36,229 nt of DNA from Planctomycetia bacterium (lineage in GTDB: Bacteria; Planctomycetota; MHYJ01; WSZJ01): assembly GCA_020849035.1 (NCBI GenBank), contig JADLHC010000155.1, forward strand, positions 1-36,229, given 5' to 3'. Below are positions 24,614-33,646 of the stretch, in pieces. The notes under the pieces are model-generated. The model did no database searches. It saw nothing but the letters and a program-made list of their open reading frames with translations, and had not been told where the DNA came from. The position numbers were made by a program, and so were the translations under genes. Numbering within the stretch: position 1 is the stretch's first letter; each line of letters begins with the position of its first letter.

Positions 24614-25058
24614 ATGCCGGGGTTGCCGCTTCCGCGTCCGCAGACGGAAGTCCGCGCGATGTTCGACGCGGACACGATCACGGTGTACCAGGCGTTCAAG
24701 CCTGAGATCGCCGGACCGGCGGCGCGCGACGGCCGATTCGGCGCCGGCTTCTCCCTGGACGGAGTGGCGCGCGGAGCTGGCGCGGCGTCCGGTGCGCGTC
24801 CAGTGGGATCCCGAGCGCGACCTCCAGGGCACTGCGCTTCCGTGGCGCTCCCTCCAGGTCGGGCTCGACGGCGAGGCCGCTCGCCGTTACGCGGGCGAGT
24901 GGATCCGGGCCATCTCCGATATGACCTCCCTCGCACACCGGATCCGCGACCTGGTCGCCGCGGGGCGACCTGGGGAGGCGACGGCGCTTCTTCCCGACGA
25001 GCGCCCTTACGACCTTCGTGAGCCGGCCGTTCGTCACGCGCTTCGTCTCACTCCGTAG
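24614..25058 (+). pseudogene. DUF4291 gene with internal out-of-frame deletion
   Basis: Two segments in different frames both match the DUF4291 family. The first, from ATG 24614, reads EVRAMFDADTITVYQAF then PEIAGPAARDGRF (to ~24755). Coding then continues in another frame as PWTEWRAELARRPVRVQWDP, with GLDGEAARRYAGEWI and ERPYDLREPA, ending at 25058. From memory of the family, about 60-70 residues between them, including the conserved TWIKPSFLWMMYR-type stretch, are missing. An internal deletion that also shifts frame is the simplest reading. The gene lies between the PPC-protein gene and the vWA gene and is probably non-functional. Confidence 0.75.
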
Positions 25059-25119
25059 CCCCGCTTGTCCGGCCGCGCCTCCGCGCCTAAACTCCGCCCA
25101 CTTCATTCCCGGAGGTCCC

Positions 25120-26634
25120 ATGACCCGCACCGCCACGCTCGCCCTTCTGGCCGTCCTCGCCCTTCCCGCGCTCGCCCAGGATTCCGGCCAGCCGACCGGA
25201 AAGCGCGATCTCCTGATCGTCGCCGACTGCTCGGGAAGCATGATGGGGCAGACGACGGAGGGAGAGGTGAAGCTGGAGGCGGCGAAGCGGGTGCTGGCGG
25301 GGCTGATCGAGAAGCTGCCGGCGGACCTGAACGTGGGGCTGATGGCCTACGGGCACCGCGTGCTGGCGATGGACCCGGGGACGTGCTCGGACATCGAAGT
25401 CCTCGTGCCGGTCGTGGCGACGGACAAGGCGCTGCTGGCGGCGAAGGTGAAGGCGCTGCAGGGGAAGGGCCGCACGCCGATCGCGGCCTCGCTCACGAAA
25501 GCCGGCGAAGTCCTGAAGGCGCTGGGGACGGAACGCGAGAAGTCGCTCGTCTTCGTCACGGACGGTCTCGAGACGTGCGGCGGCGACCCGAAGGCCGCGG
25601 CCGCGGCGCTCCAGGCGATGGGGATCAAGCTCGATTTCGTCGTGATCGGGTTCGACCTGGCGGAGGCCGAGGCGAAGGCGATCGCGGCGATCGCCGAGGC
25701 GGGGAAAGGGAAGTACCTCGACGCGAAGAACTCAAAGGAGCTCGAAGGGGCGTTCGAGAAGGTGAACAAGGCGGTCGTCGTGAAGGCGCCCGAGGTCGGC
25801 CGGGACGAGATCGTGGGGAAGGGCGGGCCTGCGGAGATCGCGATCGTCGGGGTGAAGGAGGGCGAGGTGCCGGTCGCGGCGGTGCTGATCGCGCGGCGGG
25901 CGGACGAGGTGAAGGAGGTCGCCCGCGGGGACAAGCCCGGGTTCACCTTCGCGGACTTCCACGGCCGCGGCGCGCGCATCCTCGAAGTCGAGCCCGATAC
26001 CGCCGCGGCGAAGGCGGGCCTCGAGCGCGGCGACCTCGTCGTGCGCGCGGACGACGCGGCCGTCGCCTCGGCGAAGGAGCTCGCGGACTTCCTCGCCGCC
26101 CGGCCCGGCGCCGAGGACCAGGGCCGCCCGTGGCGCCTCCGCGTCGCGCGGTTCCCCATGGCCTGCGACGTCATCGCGCCGCTCCTCGACAACCCGAAAC
26201 AGGAGGTCATGTCCGGCGAGTACTACGTCTTCCTCTCCGGCACCCGCGGCTCCAACAACTTCGGCACCGACGGAATCGAGGCCAACGCGCTCAAGGCGGA
26301 CGGCAGCTGGCTCTCCCCCCTCCAGTGGGGCATCCCGGTCGAACCGAAACAGACGGTCGAGGTCGCCCTCAACGTCGGGTTCCGCTTCATCGCCAGCGAG
26401 ACGAAGCACGAGATGGAGGACGAAGTGCGCCTGGTGAACGAGGCGACCGGCGTCGAGGCCGTGCGCTTCTCGGCCGCCGCGCTCGGCCGCTACGACTGGG
26501 AAGAGCCGGCGGTGATCCACGTCCCCGCGGGGATGTACACGATCGAGTGGCGGCGTCGTGAAGGGAAGTCGTGGTTCGGCGTTGCGAAGGGGTACAAGTT
26601 CGACGGGCACAAGCTGGTGGACGTGAAGTTCTGA
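25120..26634 (+). CDS. Exported vWA-PDZ domain protein
   Basis: This 504-residue protein has a signal peptide (residues 1-20, LPALAQ). A von Willebrand factor A domain spans about residues 30-220 with a complete MIDAS: DCSGSM (36-41), T119 and D148 in FVTDGLE. A PDZ domain follows at about 283-345 (ARILEVEPDTAAAKAGLERGDLVVRADD). The C-terminal 150 residues are an unassigned beta-rich region ending FKGYKFDG-like. The start at 25120 is chosen for the signal peptide and GGAGG site; the longer frame upstream lacks both. It probably binds metal-dependent ligands and C-terminal peptides in the periplasm. It ends convergently, 14 bp from the PH-like gene. Confidence 0.9.
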   Translation: MTRTATLALLAVLALPALAQDSGQPTGKRDLLIVADCSGSMMGQTTEGEVKLEAAKRVLAGLIEKLPADLNVGLMAYGHRVLAMDPGTCSDIEVLVPVVATDKALLAAKVKALQGKGRTPIAASLTKAGEVLKALGTEREKSLVFVTDGLETCGGDPKAAAAALQAMGIKLDFVVIGFDLAEAEAKAIAAIAEAGKGKYLDAKNSKELEGAFEKVNKAVVVKAPEVGRDEIVGKGGPAEIAIVGVKEGEVPVAAVLIARRADEVKEVARGDKPGFTFADFHGRGARILEVEPDTAAAKAGLERGDLVVRADDAAVASAKELADFLAARPGAEDQGRPWRLRVARFPMACDVIAPLLDNPKQEVMSGEYYVFLSGTRGSNNFGTDGIEANALKADGSWLSPLQWGIPVEPKQTVEVALNVGFRFIASETKHEMEDEVRLVNEATGVEAVRFSAAALGRYDWEEPAVIHVPAGMYTIEWRRREGKSWFGVAKGYKFDGHKLVDVKF

Positions 26635-26648
26635 GCCGGCGGGCTTCC

Positions 26649-27098
26649 TCAGGCCTGCTTCCCGCGGTTCTCCTCGACGGCCTTCGCCCAGCCGTCCGCG
26701 TCCGGCACGACCCAGCCGCAGGACTCCTCGGCGCCGGCCTTGTTCCGGTAGGTGACCACCAGGGTCTTCGCGGCCCGCCCGAGGAACACGCCTTCGACCC
26801 GCGCCCCGACGACGTGCGACAGCGGGAGCTCAAGCGTGACCTTGGGGGCCCACATGGTGAAGAGGATGCGGGTCGGCGAGAGGACGAGGATCCCGTTGCC
26901 GCGGAGGCGCGCGGCGTCGCCCTCCTTGCCGGAGTAGTTCGCGCCCCCGGCCATCTTGAGCACGCGTTCTCCGCGCAGGATCGCCCCGAGCCGCGCCTGC
27001 GCCGACCGGGCGGCGCGGACGATGTACACGGCCGCCGCGACCAGGAGCAGCACGAGCACGCCCGCGGCGACGAGCACGGTAACCAGCAGGGGCGACAT
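26649..27098 (-). CDS. Single-pass membrane protein with PH-like domain
   Basis: This 149-residue protein has an N-terminal transmembrane helix (about residues 4-28, LLVTVLVAAGVLVLLLVAAAVYIV). The soluble domain resembles bacterial PH-like/GRAM-type domains. It includes GNGILVLSPTRILFTMWAPKVTLELPLSHVVGARVE, then LVVTYRN and a terminal helix (DADGWAKAVEEN). The start at 27098 is chosen for the GGAGG site and placement of the helix; an earlier ATG would add a non-hydrophobic leader. It lies 81 bp downstream of the 2107-residue gene on the same strand. The ligand is unknown. Confidence 0.82.
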   Translation of the reverse strand: MSPLLVTVLVAAGVLVLLLVAAAVYIVRAARSAQARLGAILRGERVLKMAGGANYSGKEGDAARLRGNGILVLSPTRILFTMWAPKVTLELPLSHVVGARVEGVFLGRAAKTLVVTYRNKAGAEESCGWVVPDADGWAKAVEENRGKQA

Positions 27099-27146
27099 GC
27101 GGAGTCCTCCCGATTCTGAAAGCGCCCAGTCGCTAAGACCCGTCAC

Positions 27147-27180
27147 CGTCCACCAACCACCAACTACCAACCACCAACCC
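27147..27180 (-). repeat. GGTTGG-type repeat just after the giant gene's stop
   Basis: On the plus strand the 12-mer ACCAACCACCAA occurs exactly twice, at 27152-27163 and 27166-27177. The coding strand of the upstream gene therefore reads a series of GG pairs separated by T or TT directly after its TAG stop. This could form two-tier G-quadruplexes in the transcript or DNA, or act as an unusual 3' end signal. Confidence 0.55.
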
Positions 27181-30100
27181 TACCGCTTCGGCACCCCCGC
27201 CTCCCGGATCACCGCGCCGTTCGCTTCGCTCAGGACCAGCAGCGCGAACCGTTCGACGTGGTCCAGCTCGTTCGTGTTCAGGCTCGTGTAGTCGAACGCG
27301 CCGCGGAGGTCGGTGCAGCCGTCCTTGTAGAACTTCACCTCCCCCCCGTTCATGCGCGCGTACACCTTGACGTAGGTCCGCGGAAGCGGCGTTCCGTCCC
27401 CCTGCCGCGAGACGCGAAGCTGGCCGTAGTTCTCGGCGATCGCCACCGACAGCTCGTGGGCATAGACCGCCTGCGAGCGCCGCTTCCCGGCCCCGACAAG
27501 TTCGACGATGACGTTCGCGCCGTGGAACTCCGCCGGGAGCTCGAACGACAGGGCGTTCTTCCCGGCCGGTACGCGGATCTCGTCCGTCCGGTTCGGGCGG
27601 ATGAATGCGAACTGGCCGGACTGCTGCTGGACGAACGGCTGCCGCGAGAAGAGAAGCTCGACGTCCATGCGGTAGTAGTTCACGGACAGGGACGACAGGT
27701 TGCGGGCGGTGACGGCGACCGTCTTCTTCTCGACTGTGAACTCGAATTCCGGCTCCGTTGCGGCGAGGTTCGCCTGCCGCTGGTCCCGGTCCCTGTCGTC
27801 CACGACCTTCACGGCCGCACCGGTGATCTCGTCGATCTGGGCGAGGGCGTTCCGGAAGAGGTTCCTCCAGCGGTCGACCGGGTGGTCCTTGTACCGCAGG
27901 GCGGTCTCGCGGGCGTCGGCCGGCTTCTCGCGGCAGAAGTCGGCGTAGACCTTCAGGTAGTCGACCTGGAGCCGCGTCGACACGCGCCCGGGATCCACCG
28001 CTGCAAACACCGCGAGCGCCTCGTCCACGCGGTCCTGGAGGAGCAGCGCGTACGTCACCTGCAGCCGGTCCGCGTCCGAAAGCGCCGCCCGGTAGCGCAG
28101 CAGCGTCATCAGCCGCTGGTGCTGCTCCGCGAACCGGTTGTTCAGGATCGTGCGCCGCGCCCCGAGTTTCTGCGACCGCGCGTTCACCAGCGGGGCGTAC
28201 TCGAGGTGCTGGAACCTCCGGCGCGCGACGGGGTCGATCGTCACCGGCGTGCTCTTCAGCCACAGCCCGCACTGGTCGAGGACCCGGTCCTGGTGCAGCA
28301 GGAACTCGCGGAGGTGGGGCAGGTCGTTGTGGTGGATCGCGTACGACCAGAGCACCGGGTGCCAGATGTGCCGGCGCGCGAGCAGCGCGAGGCATTTCTC
28401 GTAGAACCCGCGGTCCTTCATCCGCCACGCGATGAGCCCGAGCTCGACCCGGTCCGCGTTCTGGCCGTCCAGCCACTTCAGCACGTCCTCCGCGCTTCCG
28501 TGCTGGCTGACCCAGGCCCACGAGGTCCGGTCGACCTGGCTGGGTTCGCGGACGACCTTGAGCCGGACAGGCTCGGCGCTCGCCACGAGCTGCTCGTCGC
28601 GGGCGACGTGGACGGGGAAGTGGGGGAACGTGCCGGGGGCGGGGAAGTAGAAGGCGTACTCGAGGGACTCGGTGTTGTAGGAGGCGAGCTCGACGTGGCG
28701 CCCGCGCGTGGCGAACCCGTTGCGGACCGGGACTGCGCCCGTGGGGATCTGGAGGAGGAGGTCGAGCTTCTGCCTCGTGGAGGTCGGGTTGGTCAGGACG
28801 ACCTGGCAGGAGTAGACGACGTTGACGAGGAATTCTCCGGAGACGTACTTGTCCACCTGCTCGCCGTTCTCCTCGCGGGACCGGTCGTCGTCGCGGAAGT
28901 AGTTCTGTGAGACGAGGACCGGGACGCGCTCCGCGGACGGCTCGACGGGCTTGATCTCCCTGTGGAAGGCGACGGACGCGGCCTTCCCGGAGAGCTTCAT
29001 CCGGGCGCCCTCGAAGGCCACGGACGGCTGGTCGGCCTCGAAGGGCAGGTCGAGGACCGAAAGGGCGAACATCATCTCCGTGAAGTTGCGGCTGGCGTGG
29101 GCGAAGTTCCGGGAGAGGAACGGCCCCTGGCGGCGGTGGGCCGCATAGTCGCGCCAGAACGCGTTGACGGTCACGAGGTCGGGCCCCTGCTGCTCGATCG
29201 GCAGATGCCAGTAGTTGTTCTCGGCCCACTCCTGGGTCTTGTCGAGCTTCTGGTAGAACGCGCGCATCCGGCTCCGCATCCGCGCGTCCTTCTCGCTGCG
29301 GCCGCCCTCGTCGTCGAAGTCCCCTCCGGCCGGCATGTCCGCGGCCGCTTCCGACAGGCACTCCTCCTCCTCGTCCCTCGGGCCCGCGAGTTTCTTCGCC
29401 GCCTCCTTCGCCTTGCCTCCGGACGCCCGCCGCGACGGTTTCGGTGCGGCCATCGACGCGGGGGGCGCCGGTGCGGGTCTCGCCTGGCCCATCGGCATCG
29501 CCAGCGACTTGTCGAGCTTCGACACCGCCGACCGCTCCATCTCCTCGGCCTGCCGCCCGATCCCCAGCAGGTCCCCCGCCTCCAGCGCGCTTCCCGCGAT
29601 CGCGGACCCGAACAGCCGGTTCGCGCCCTCGACGTCCCGTGGAAGAAGGTCGAAGCGGTCGCGGACGTGGCGCGCGACGGGGTCGCCCTCGTCGTCAAAG
29701 CGCTGAGAGAGCAGGATCCGCTCGACGACGTTCAGCCGCCCGAAGGCCCACGGGCGCCTGAACTCCGAGAGATCCTCCTCGAGCAGCCAGAGGTCGAGGA
29801 ACGTCCGGTCCATCTTGTTGCGCAGGTACGGCTTCATCACGCGCTGGAACCACTCCGGGTCCTTCTTCGCGATGAAGAAGCTCAGCTCGTGGCAGGCGAA
29901 CTCGCTGTACTTCGCGCGCTTCTCGTCCTCCGTGAGCCGCGGCCACTGCAGGATGAACGAGAACTTCGCGAGCTCCGCGTTGTTCGAGAGGGTCGAGTAG
30001 AGCCGGAAGACGCGGGCGAGCGTGTCGTAGACCTCGGTCTTCGAGGTGGTGATGTCCGCGATTTCCAGCGGCTGGCCGGGGGAGAGGACCGAGACCTGCT

Positions 30101-33100
30101 TCTTCTCGCAGAAGTGGCTGTCGGCGTCGAGGGCGAGGCGGAGGCGGAGGTCCTCGTGCGGCGTGGAGACTTCGGGGAGCAGCAGGTCGCGGCAGACGGT
30201 GTTCAGCGGGTCGACGGCGACGATGCGCACGGAGTTCGCGTGCTTTGCCGCCTCCCGGGGGATCTCCAGCTCACCCTTCGCGTCCGGTTTCAGGTTGAGC
30301 AGAACCGCCGCGGCGTTTGCGAGGAAGTCGAGGTTGGCGAGCCCGCCCGACTCCTGCGCGCGGCCTTCGGGCTCGGACGCCATCGCGGAGGCCATCGCCA
30401 TCATGGGAGGAGCCGATGCGCCGAACATCCCGCCGGTCGCGGCGTCCTGCGTCGCCGTCTCCGTGCTGCGGACCGCCCACGGGTTGAGCAGCAGCCCCGG
30501 ACGGGCGAGCATGTTCCCCGCAAATCTCTTCGCGGCCCGCCGCTCGAGGATGTAGCGGTACTCGTCCCCGATGTCCCGCCCTGCGACGTACTGCGACGGG
30601 GCCTTCGCCAGCTCGACGGTCCGCGCGCCGGGAAGGCCGGCCCGCCCCAGGCCCTCGAACGCGTCGTACTCCGGCACGAACCTCGTCCCGAACACGTGGA
30701 CCCGCGTGCGGTCGTTCGCGTTCGCGACCTTGACACGGATCGCGTCCTTCCCGGCTGCGGCCGACACCTGCAGCGGCCGCGGGTTGCGCCGCTCTGCGTG
30801 GCGCTTCTCCCCCGTCACCCACCCCGCGCGGTCCTCGCCCGGAACGGCGCGCACCGTGATCGCGGCGGCCTCGCGCTTCAGGAACAGGAGGTAGTCCCCC
30901 GCGGGCAGGCCGGCGACCTCGAGGAAGCCGTCACGGCGGGAGAGGGACTTGAAGTGGTCGCGCACGAAGCCGTCTCCGAGGCGCTCGAGGAGGCAGGCGT
31001 CGGAGCGCTGGAGGGAGGAATCGGGCGCCGCCGGGCGGCCGAAGGCGTCCGGGAAGGCCGAGGCGCCCTGCGGGGCGGCGTCCATGAACGGGATGCGGAA
31101 CGACTCGCCGGCGCGGACGTGGACGGCGCCCGGGAGGCGGGCGCGGTCGTGCGGCAGGTCCCACGTCCCGGTGGCTCCCGAGGGTGAAGACACGGTGAGC
31201 GCGACGATGTCCCTCAGGTGGCCCAGCTCGACGCGACCCAGGGTGTCGGTCTGCAGGGTGATGTGCAGGGTCGGGACGAGGTCGCGGTGCCGGAACTGGA
31301 CGTTGAGCGCGGTCCCGGCCTTCGGCTCGCCGGACTTCCCGAGCAGCGAGACGACGAAGCCCGCGGACGTCCGTGCGAGGTGAACGTCCTCGATCTGCGC
31401 GGTCGCGTCGACGCCGTTCAGGGAGAGGGAGACCGAGTCGGCGAGGTCCTGCTTCTGCCCCAGGGAGAGGTTCTGCACCTTCCCGGTCAGGCGGATCTCG
31501 AGCGACGCGAGGTTCTCGGGCACCTGGAAGACGTGGACGGAGTCCCGGTCCTCGTGCAGCGCGAATCCCCGGACCTCCTGGGAGGACGACACGCCGTCGC
31601 GGTCAGCCGACAGGATCAGCAGCGACGGATCCTCGAGCAGGGACAGCGCGACCGGGACGCCGTTCACCTGCAGCGACGGGCGGACGACCAGCTGCGCTTC
31701 CTTCTTCCGCAGCAGGCTCTCCCGGTCCACGTGCATTCCCGCCGACAGCCGGTAGGTCTCCGCCCGGTGCTCGAACTGCTCCACCGTCGTGATGCCGCCG
31801 TGCCGGAGGAGGAAGCGCTGCGTCCCCGGGTTCGCGGTGAACGGCACGTGGATTTCCCCGTCCGGCTCGGGCCGGTACTCGCGCCCGCCGAGCCAGATCG
31901 CGGCGTCCGGGAGGATGTTGCGGTCCTCGTCGAGGACGGTGAAGACGTGGCCGGACGCGCCGACGCGCTCGATGAAGCGGAGCCGGCCCTTGCGGACCAG
32001 CGCCCTCGAGCTGATTCCGCCGCCGATGAACTCGACGACCCAGACGCCCGGCTTCGCGAGCGCCGGCAGCGCGAACGTGCGGCGGACGCGACGCATCGGG
32101 GGCTCGGCGTACGCGTGCGCCTGCTCCTCGCCGGCGACGAGGCCGTCCAGGTCGATGGCCGTGTCGACGTCGCGACCCGTGGCGAGGAACCAGTTCAGCG
32201 CGTTGATCTCGAAGACCTTCACCGTCAGGTTCGGGACGTTCTTGACGTCGACCGCGAGCGTCACGGGGTCGTTCGCGCGGAACCACCCGCGGTTCTCGAG
32301 CGCGAAACCGATCTCCACGCGGTCGTTCAGGGCCTGGCACAGGGCGGGGTTGTTCAGCATCGCGGTCCACTGCGCCCGGTCCCCCTCGCCCAGCAGGAGC
32401 TTCGTGGACGCGAACACCGACTTCACGAAGTCCGCCTGGATCCAGGCCTCGAACGGTTTCCAGTCCTTCGCGCCGGCGAAGAAATGCGCCAGGTAGTCGG
32501 TCACGAGTTCCTGGTCGTCGCCCACCGAAGCGTGGAGCGTCGCCTCGGAGAAGTCCTGCCCCAGCCCGAACGGCTCCTCCTCGTGCTTGAACTGCTTGAG
32601 GTAGTCGGGATTCGCATAGCCCACCTGCCGCGGCAGCTTCAGGTACTCCGTGAACCGGGCCCTGTCCCGCACGCCCGCCCGGCGGTCGTGGTCCAGCCTG
32701 TGGTACAGCACGTGCGCCTTCAGCGCGTTGAACTTCGCCGTCAGCCCCTTCACGCCCTCCCAGAGCCGCCCCAGGAACGCCTCGCGCTCCGCCGGCACGT
32801 TCCGCCAGTCCGAGTCCGGCCCCGGATGGAGTTTCGCCAGCCGCGCGTTCACGAAGACGTCGTCGTCCTTCAGCGCCGGAACGAGCCTGAGCAGCCGCTC
32901 GAGCTGCTCCTCGAGCAGGAGCCCATGGATCGGGATCGCCCCGAACCCGCCCGTGTTCCGCGTGTCCTTCAGCTCGGCCGCCACCATCTCCGGGAGCCGC
33001 GGATGGTCCGGACGCTGCAGCCTGCCCAGGAACGAGCGCAGCCGGTGCCCGTCCATCGGCTCGTCCGCCAGCCACTCCAGCGCCGCGTCCGTGAACCCCG

Positions 33101-33503
33101 CGAGGTCGGAACTGTTGCTCGACGACAGCCCGTGCCGCTTCACTTCGTCCCGGCCGACCGTGCGATCCTCCATCCGTGAAGGATGCTTCGCCTCCCGCCC
33201 CTCCGCCGCCCGCTCGTGGTTGAACTGGAGTCCGAGGTGGTATCTCAGGTACTCCAGGGACCCCTTCGGGTCCTTGTCGTAGCGGAGCAGGTGGAGTCGG
33301 TTGCGGATTTCGCGGAAGAGCTGGGTTTCGCCGTGTCGCTTGTTCCACTGGCCGAGGAGCGATTCGACGTGCTTGAGGTCGCCGGCCTGCTCGGCGACGA
33401 GGCAGGCATGGAAGAAGTGGTCTTCGGTTCCCGAGATGAGCTGGTCGAGCGCCTTGGCGCGGTCGGCGGCGAGCGCGAACTGCTCGAGCTGGTGGGCGTC
33501 CAT
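27180..33503 (-). CDS. Giant macroglobulin-like protein without signal peptide
   Basis: This is a 2107-residue protein. Residues 1-370 are mostly helical (opening MDAHQLEQFALAADRAKALD). From about 375 to 830, beta-sandwich segments resemble alpha-2-macroglobulin MG domains, for example GVWVVEFIGGGISSRALVRKG near 485. A conserved helical stretch lies at ~1180-1240 (KYSEFACHELSFFIAKKDPE). A charged, Pro/Ala-rich linker (~1334-1407) separates the two halves. The second half holds more MG-like and TPR-like helical regions. It ends with TYVKVYARMNGGEVKFYKDG and TDLRGAFDY (~2040-2071), a motif I recall from large planctomycete and some protist proteins. No thioester motif (CGEQ type) and no signal peptide or lipobox are visible, so it looks cytoplasmic, unlike classical bacterial macroglobulins. 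GGAG precedes the start. It is divergent from the kinase gene. Confidence 0.85.
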   Translation of the reverse strand: MDAHQLEQFALAADRAKALDQLISGTEDHFFHACLVAEQAGDLKHVESLLGQWNKRHGETQLFREIRNRLHLLRYDKDPKGSLEYLRYHLGLQFNHERAAEGREAKHPSRMEDRTVGRDEVKRHGLSSSNSSDLAGFTDAALEWLADEPMDGHRLRSFLGRLQRPDHPRLPEMVAAELKDTRNTGGFGAIPIHGLLLEEQLERLLRLVPALKDDDVFVNARLAKLHPGPDSDWRNVPAEREAFLGRLWEGVKGLTAKFNALKAHVLYHRLDHDRRAGVRDRARFTEYLKLPRQVGYANPDYLKQFKHEEEPFGLGQDFSEATLHASVGDDQELVTDYLAHFFAGAKDWKPFEAWIQADFVKSVFASTKLLLGEGDRAQWTAMLNNPALCQALNDRVEIGFALENRGWFRANDPVTLAVDVKNVPNLTVKVFEINALNWFLATGRDVDTAIDLDGLVAGEEQAHAYAEPPMRRVRRTFALPALAKPGVWVVEFIGGGISSRALVRKGRLRFIERVGASGHVFTVLDEDRNILPDAAIWLGGREYRPEPDGEIHVPFTANPGTQRFLLRHGGITTVEQFEHRAETYRLSAGMHVDRESLLRKKEAQLVVRPSLQVNGVPVALSLLEDPSLLILSADRDGVSSSQEVRGFALHEDRDSVHVFQVPENLASLEIRLTGKVQNLSLGQKQDLADSVSLSLNGVDATAQIEDVHLARTSAGFVVSLLGKSGEPKAGTALNVQFRHRDLVPTLHITLQTDTLGRVELGHLRDIVALTVSSPSGATGTWDLPHDRARLPGAVHVRAGESFRIPFMDAAPQGASAFPDAFGRPAAPDSSLQRSDACLLERLGDGFVRDHFKSLSRRDGFLEVAGLPAGDYLLFLKREAAAITVRAVPGEDRAGWVTGEKRHAERRNPRPLQVSAAAGKDAIRVKVANANDRTRVHVFGTRFVPEYDAFEGLGRAGLPGARTVELAKAPSQYVAGRDIGDEYRYILERRAAKRFAGNMLARPGLLLNPWAVRSTETATQDAATGGMFGASAPPMMAMASAMASEPEGRAQESGGLANLDFLANAAAVLLNLKPDAKGELEIPREAAKHANSVRIVAVDPLNTVCRDLLLPEVSTPHEDLRLRLALDADSHFCEKKQVSVLSPGQPLEIADITTSKTEVYDTLARVFRLYSTLSNNAELAKFSFILQWPRLTEDEKRAKYSEFACHELSFFIAKKDPEWFQRVMKPYLRNKMDRTFLDLWLLEEDLSEFRRPWAFGRLNVVERILLSQRFDDEGDPVARHVRDRFDLLPRDVEGANRLFGSAIAGSALEAGDLLGIGRQAEEMERSAVSKLDKSLAMPMGQARPAPAPPASMAAPKPSRRASGGKAKEAAKKLAGPRDEEEECLSEAAADMPAGGDFDDEGGRSEKDARMRSRMRAFYQKLDKTQEWAENNYWHLPIEQQGPDLVTVNAFWRDYAAHRRQGPFLSRNFAHASRNFTEMMFALSVLDLPFEADQPSVAFEGARMKLSGKAASVAFHREIKPVEPSAERVPVLVSQNYFRDDDRSREENGEQVDKYVSGEFLVNVVYSCQVVLTNPTSTRQKLDLLLQIPTGAVPVRNGFATRGRHVELASYNTESLEYAFYFPAPGTFPHFPVHVARDEQLVASAEPVRLKVVREPSQVDRTSWAWVSQHGSAEDVLKWLDGQNADRVELGLIAWRMKDRGFYEKCLALLARRHIWHPVLWSYAIHHNDLPHLREFLLHQDRVLDQCGLWLKSTPVTIDPVARRRFQHLEYAPLVNARSQKLGARRTILNNRFAEQHQRLMTLLRYRAALSDADRLQVTYALLLQDRVDEALAVFAAVDPGRVSTRLQVDYLKVYADFCREKPADARETALRYKDHPVDRWRNLFRNALAQIDEITGAAVKVVDDRDRDQRQANLAATEPEFEFTVEKKTVAVTARNLSSLSVNYYRMDVELLFSRQPFVQQQSGQFAFIRPNRTDEIRVPAGKNALSFELPAEFHGANVIVELVGAGKRRSQAVYAHELSVAIAENYGQLRVSRQGDGTPLPRTYVKVYARMNGGEVKFYKDGCTDLRGAFDYTSLNTNELDHVERFALLVLSEANGAVIREAGVPKR

Positions 33504-33646
33504 GGGGTTCTCCGGTGAAGAGGTCGGAGCGTAACACCGGTATTTCGGGGCGCCGCGGGAAACAAGGCCGTTCCCGGGGCGGCGCGCGCCCGAGCCGGTA
33601 TGATGTCCAGAATGGGAGCCGTCCGTGGGGTGAAGAGAGGGGGAGG
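33504..33646. promoter_or_regulatory. Divergent promoter region between giant protein and kinase
   Basis: This 143-bp gap must hold both start signals. GGAG-type ribosome binding sites face each gene. I could not assign a -35/-10 pair with confidence. Shared regulation of the macroglobulin-like protein and the kinase is plausible from the arrangement. Confidence 0.4.
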
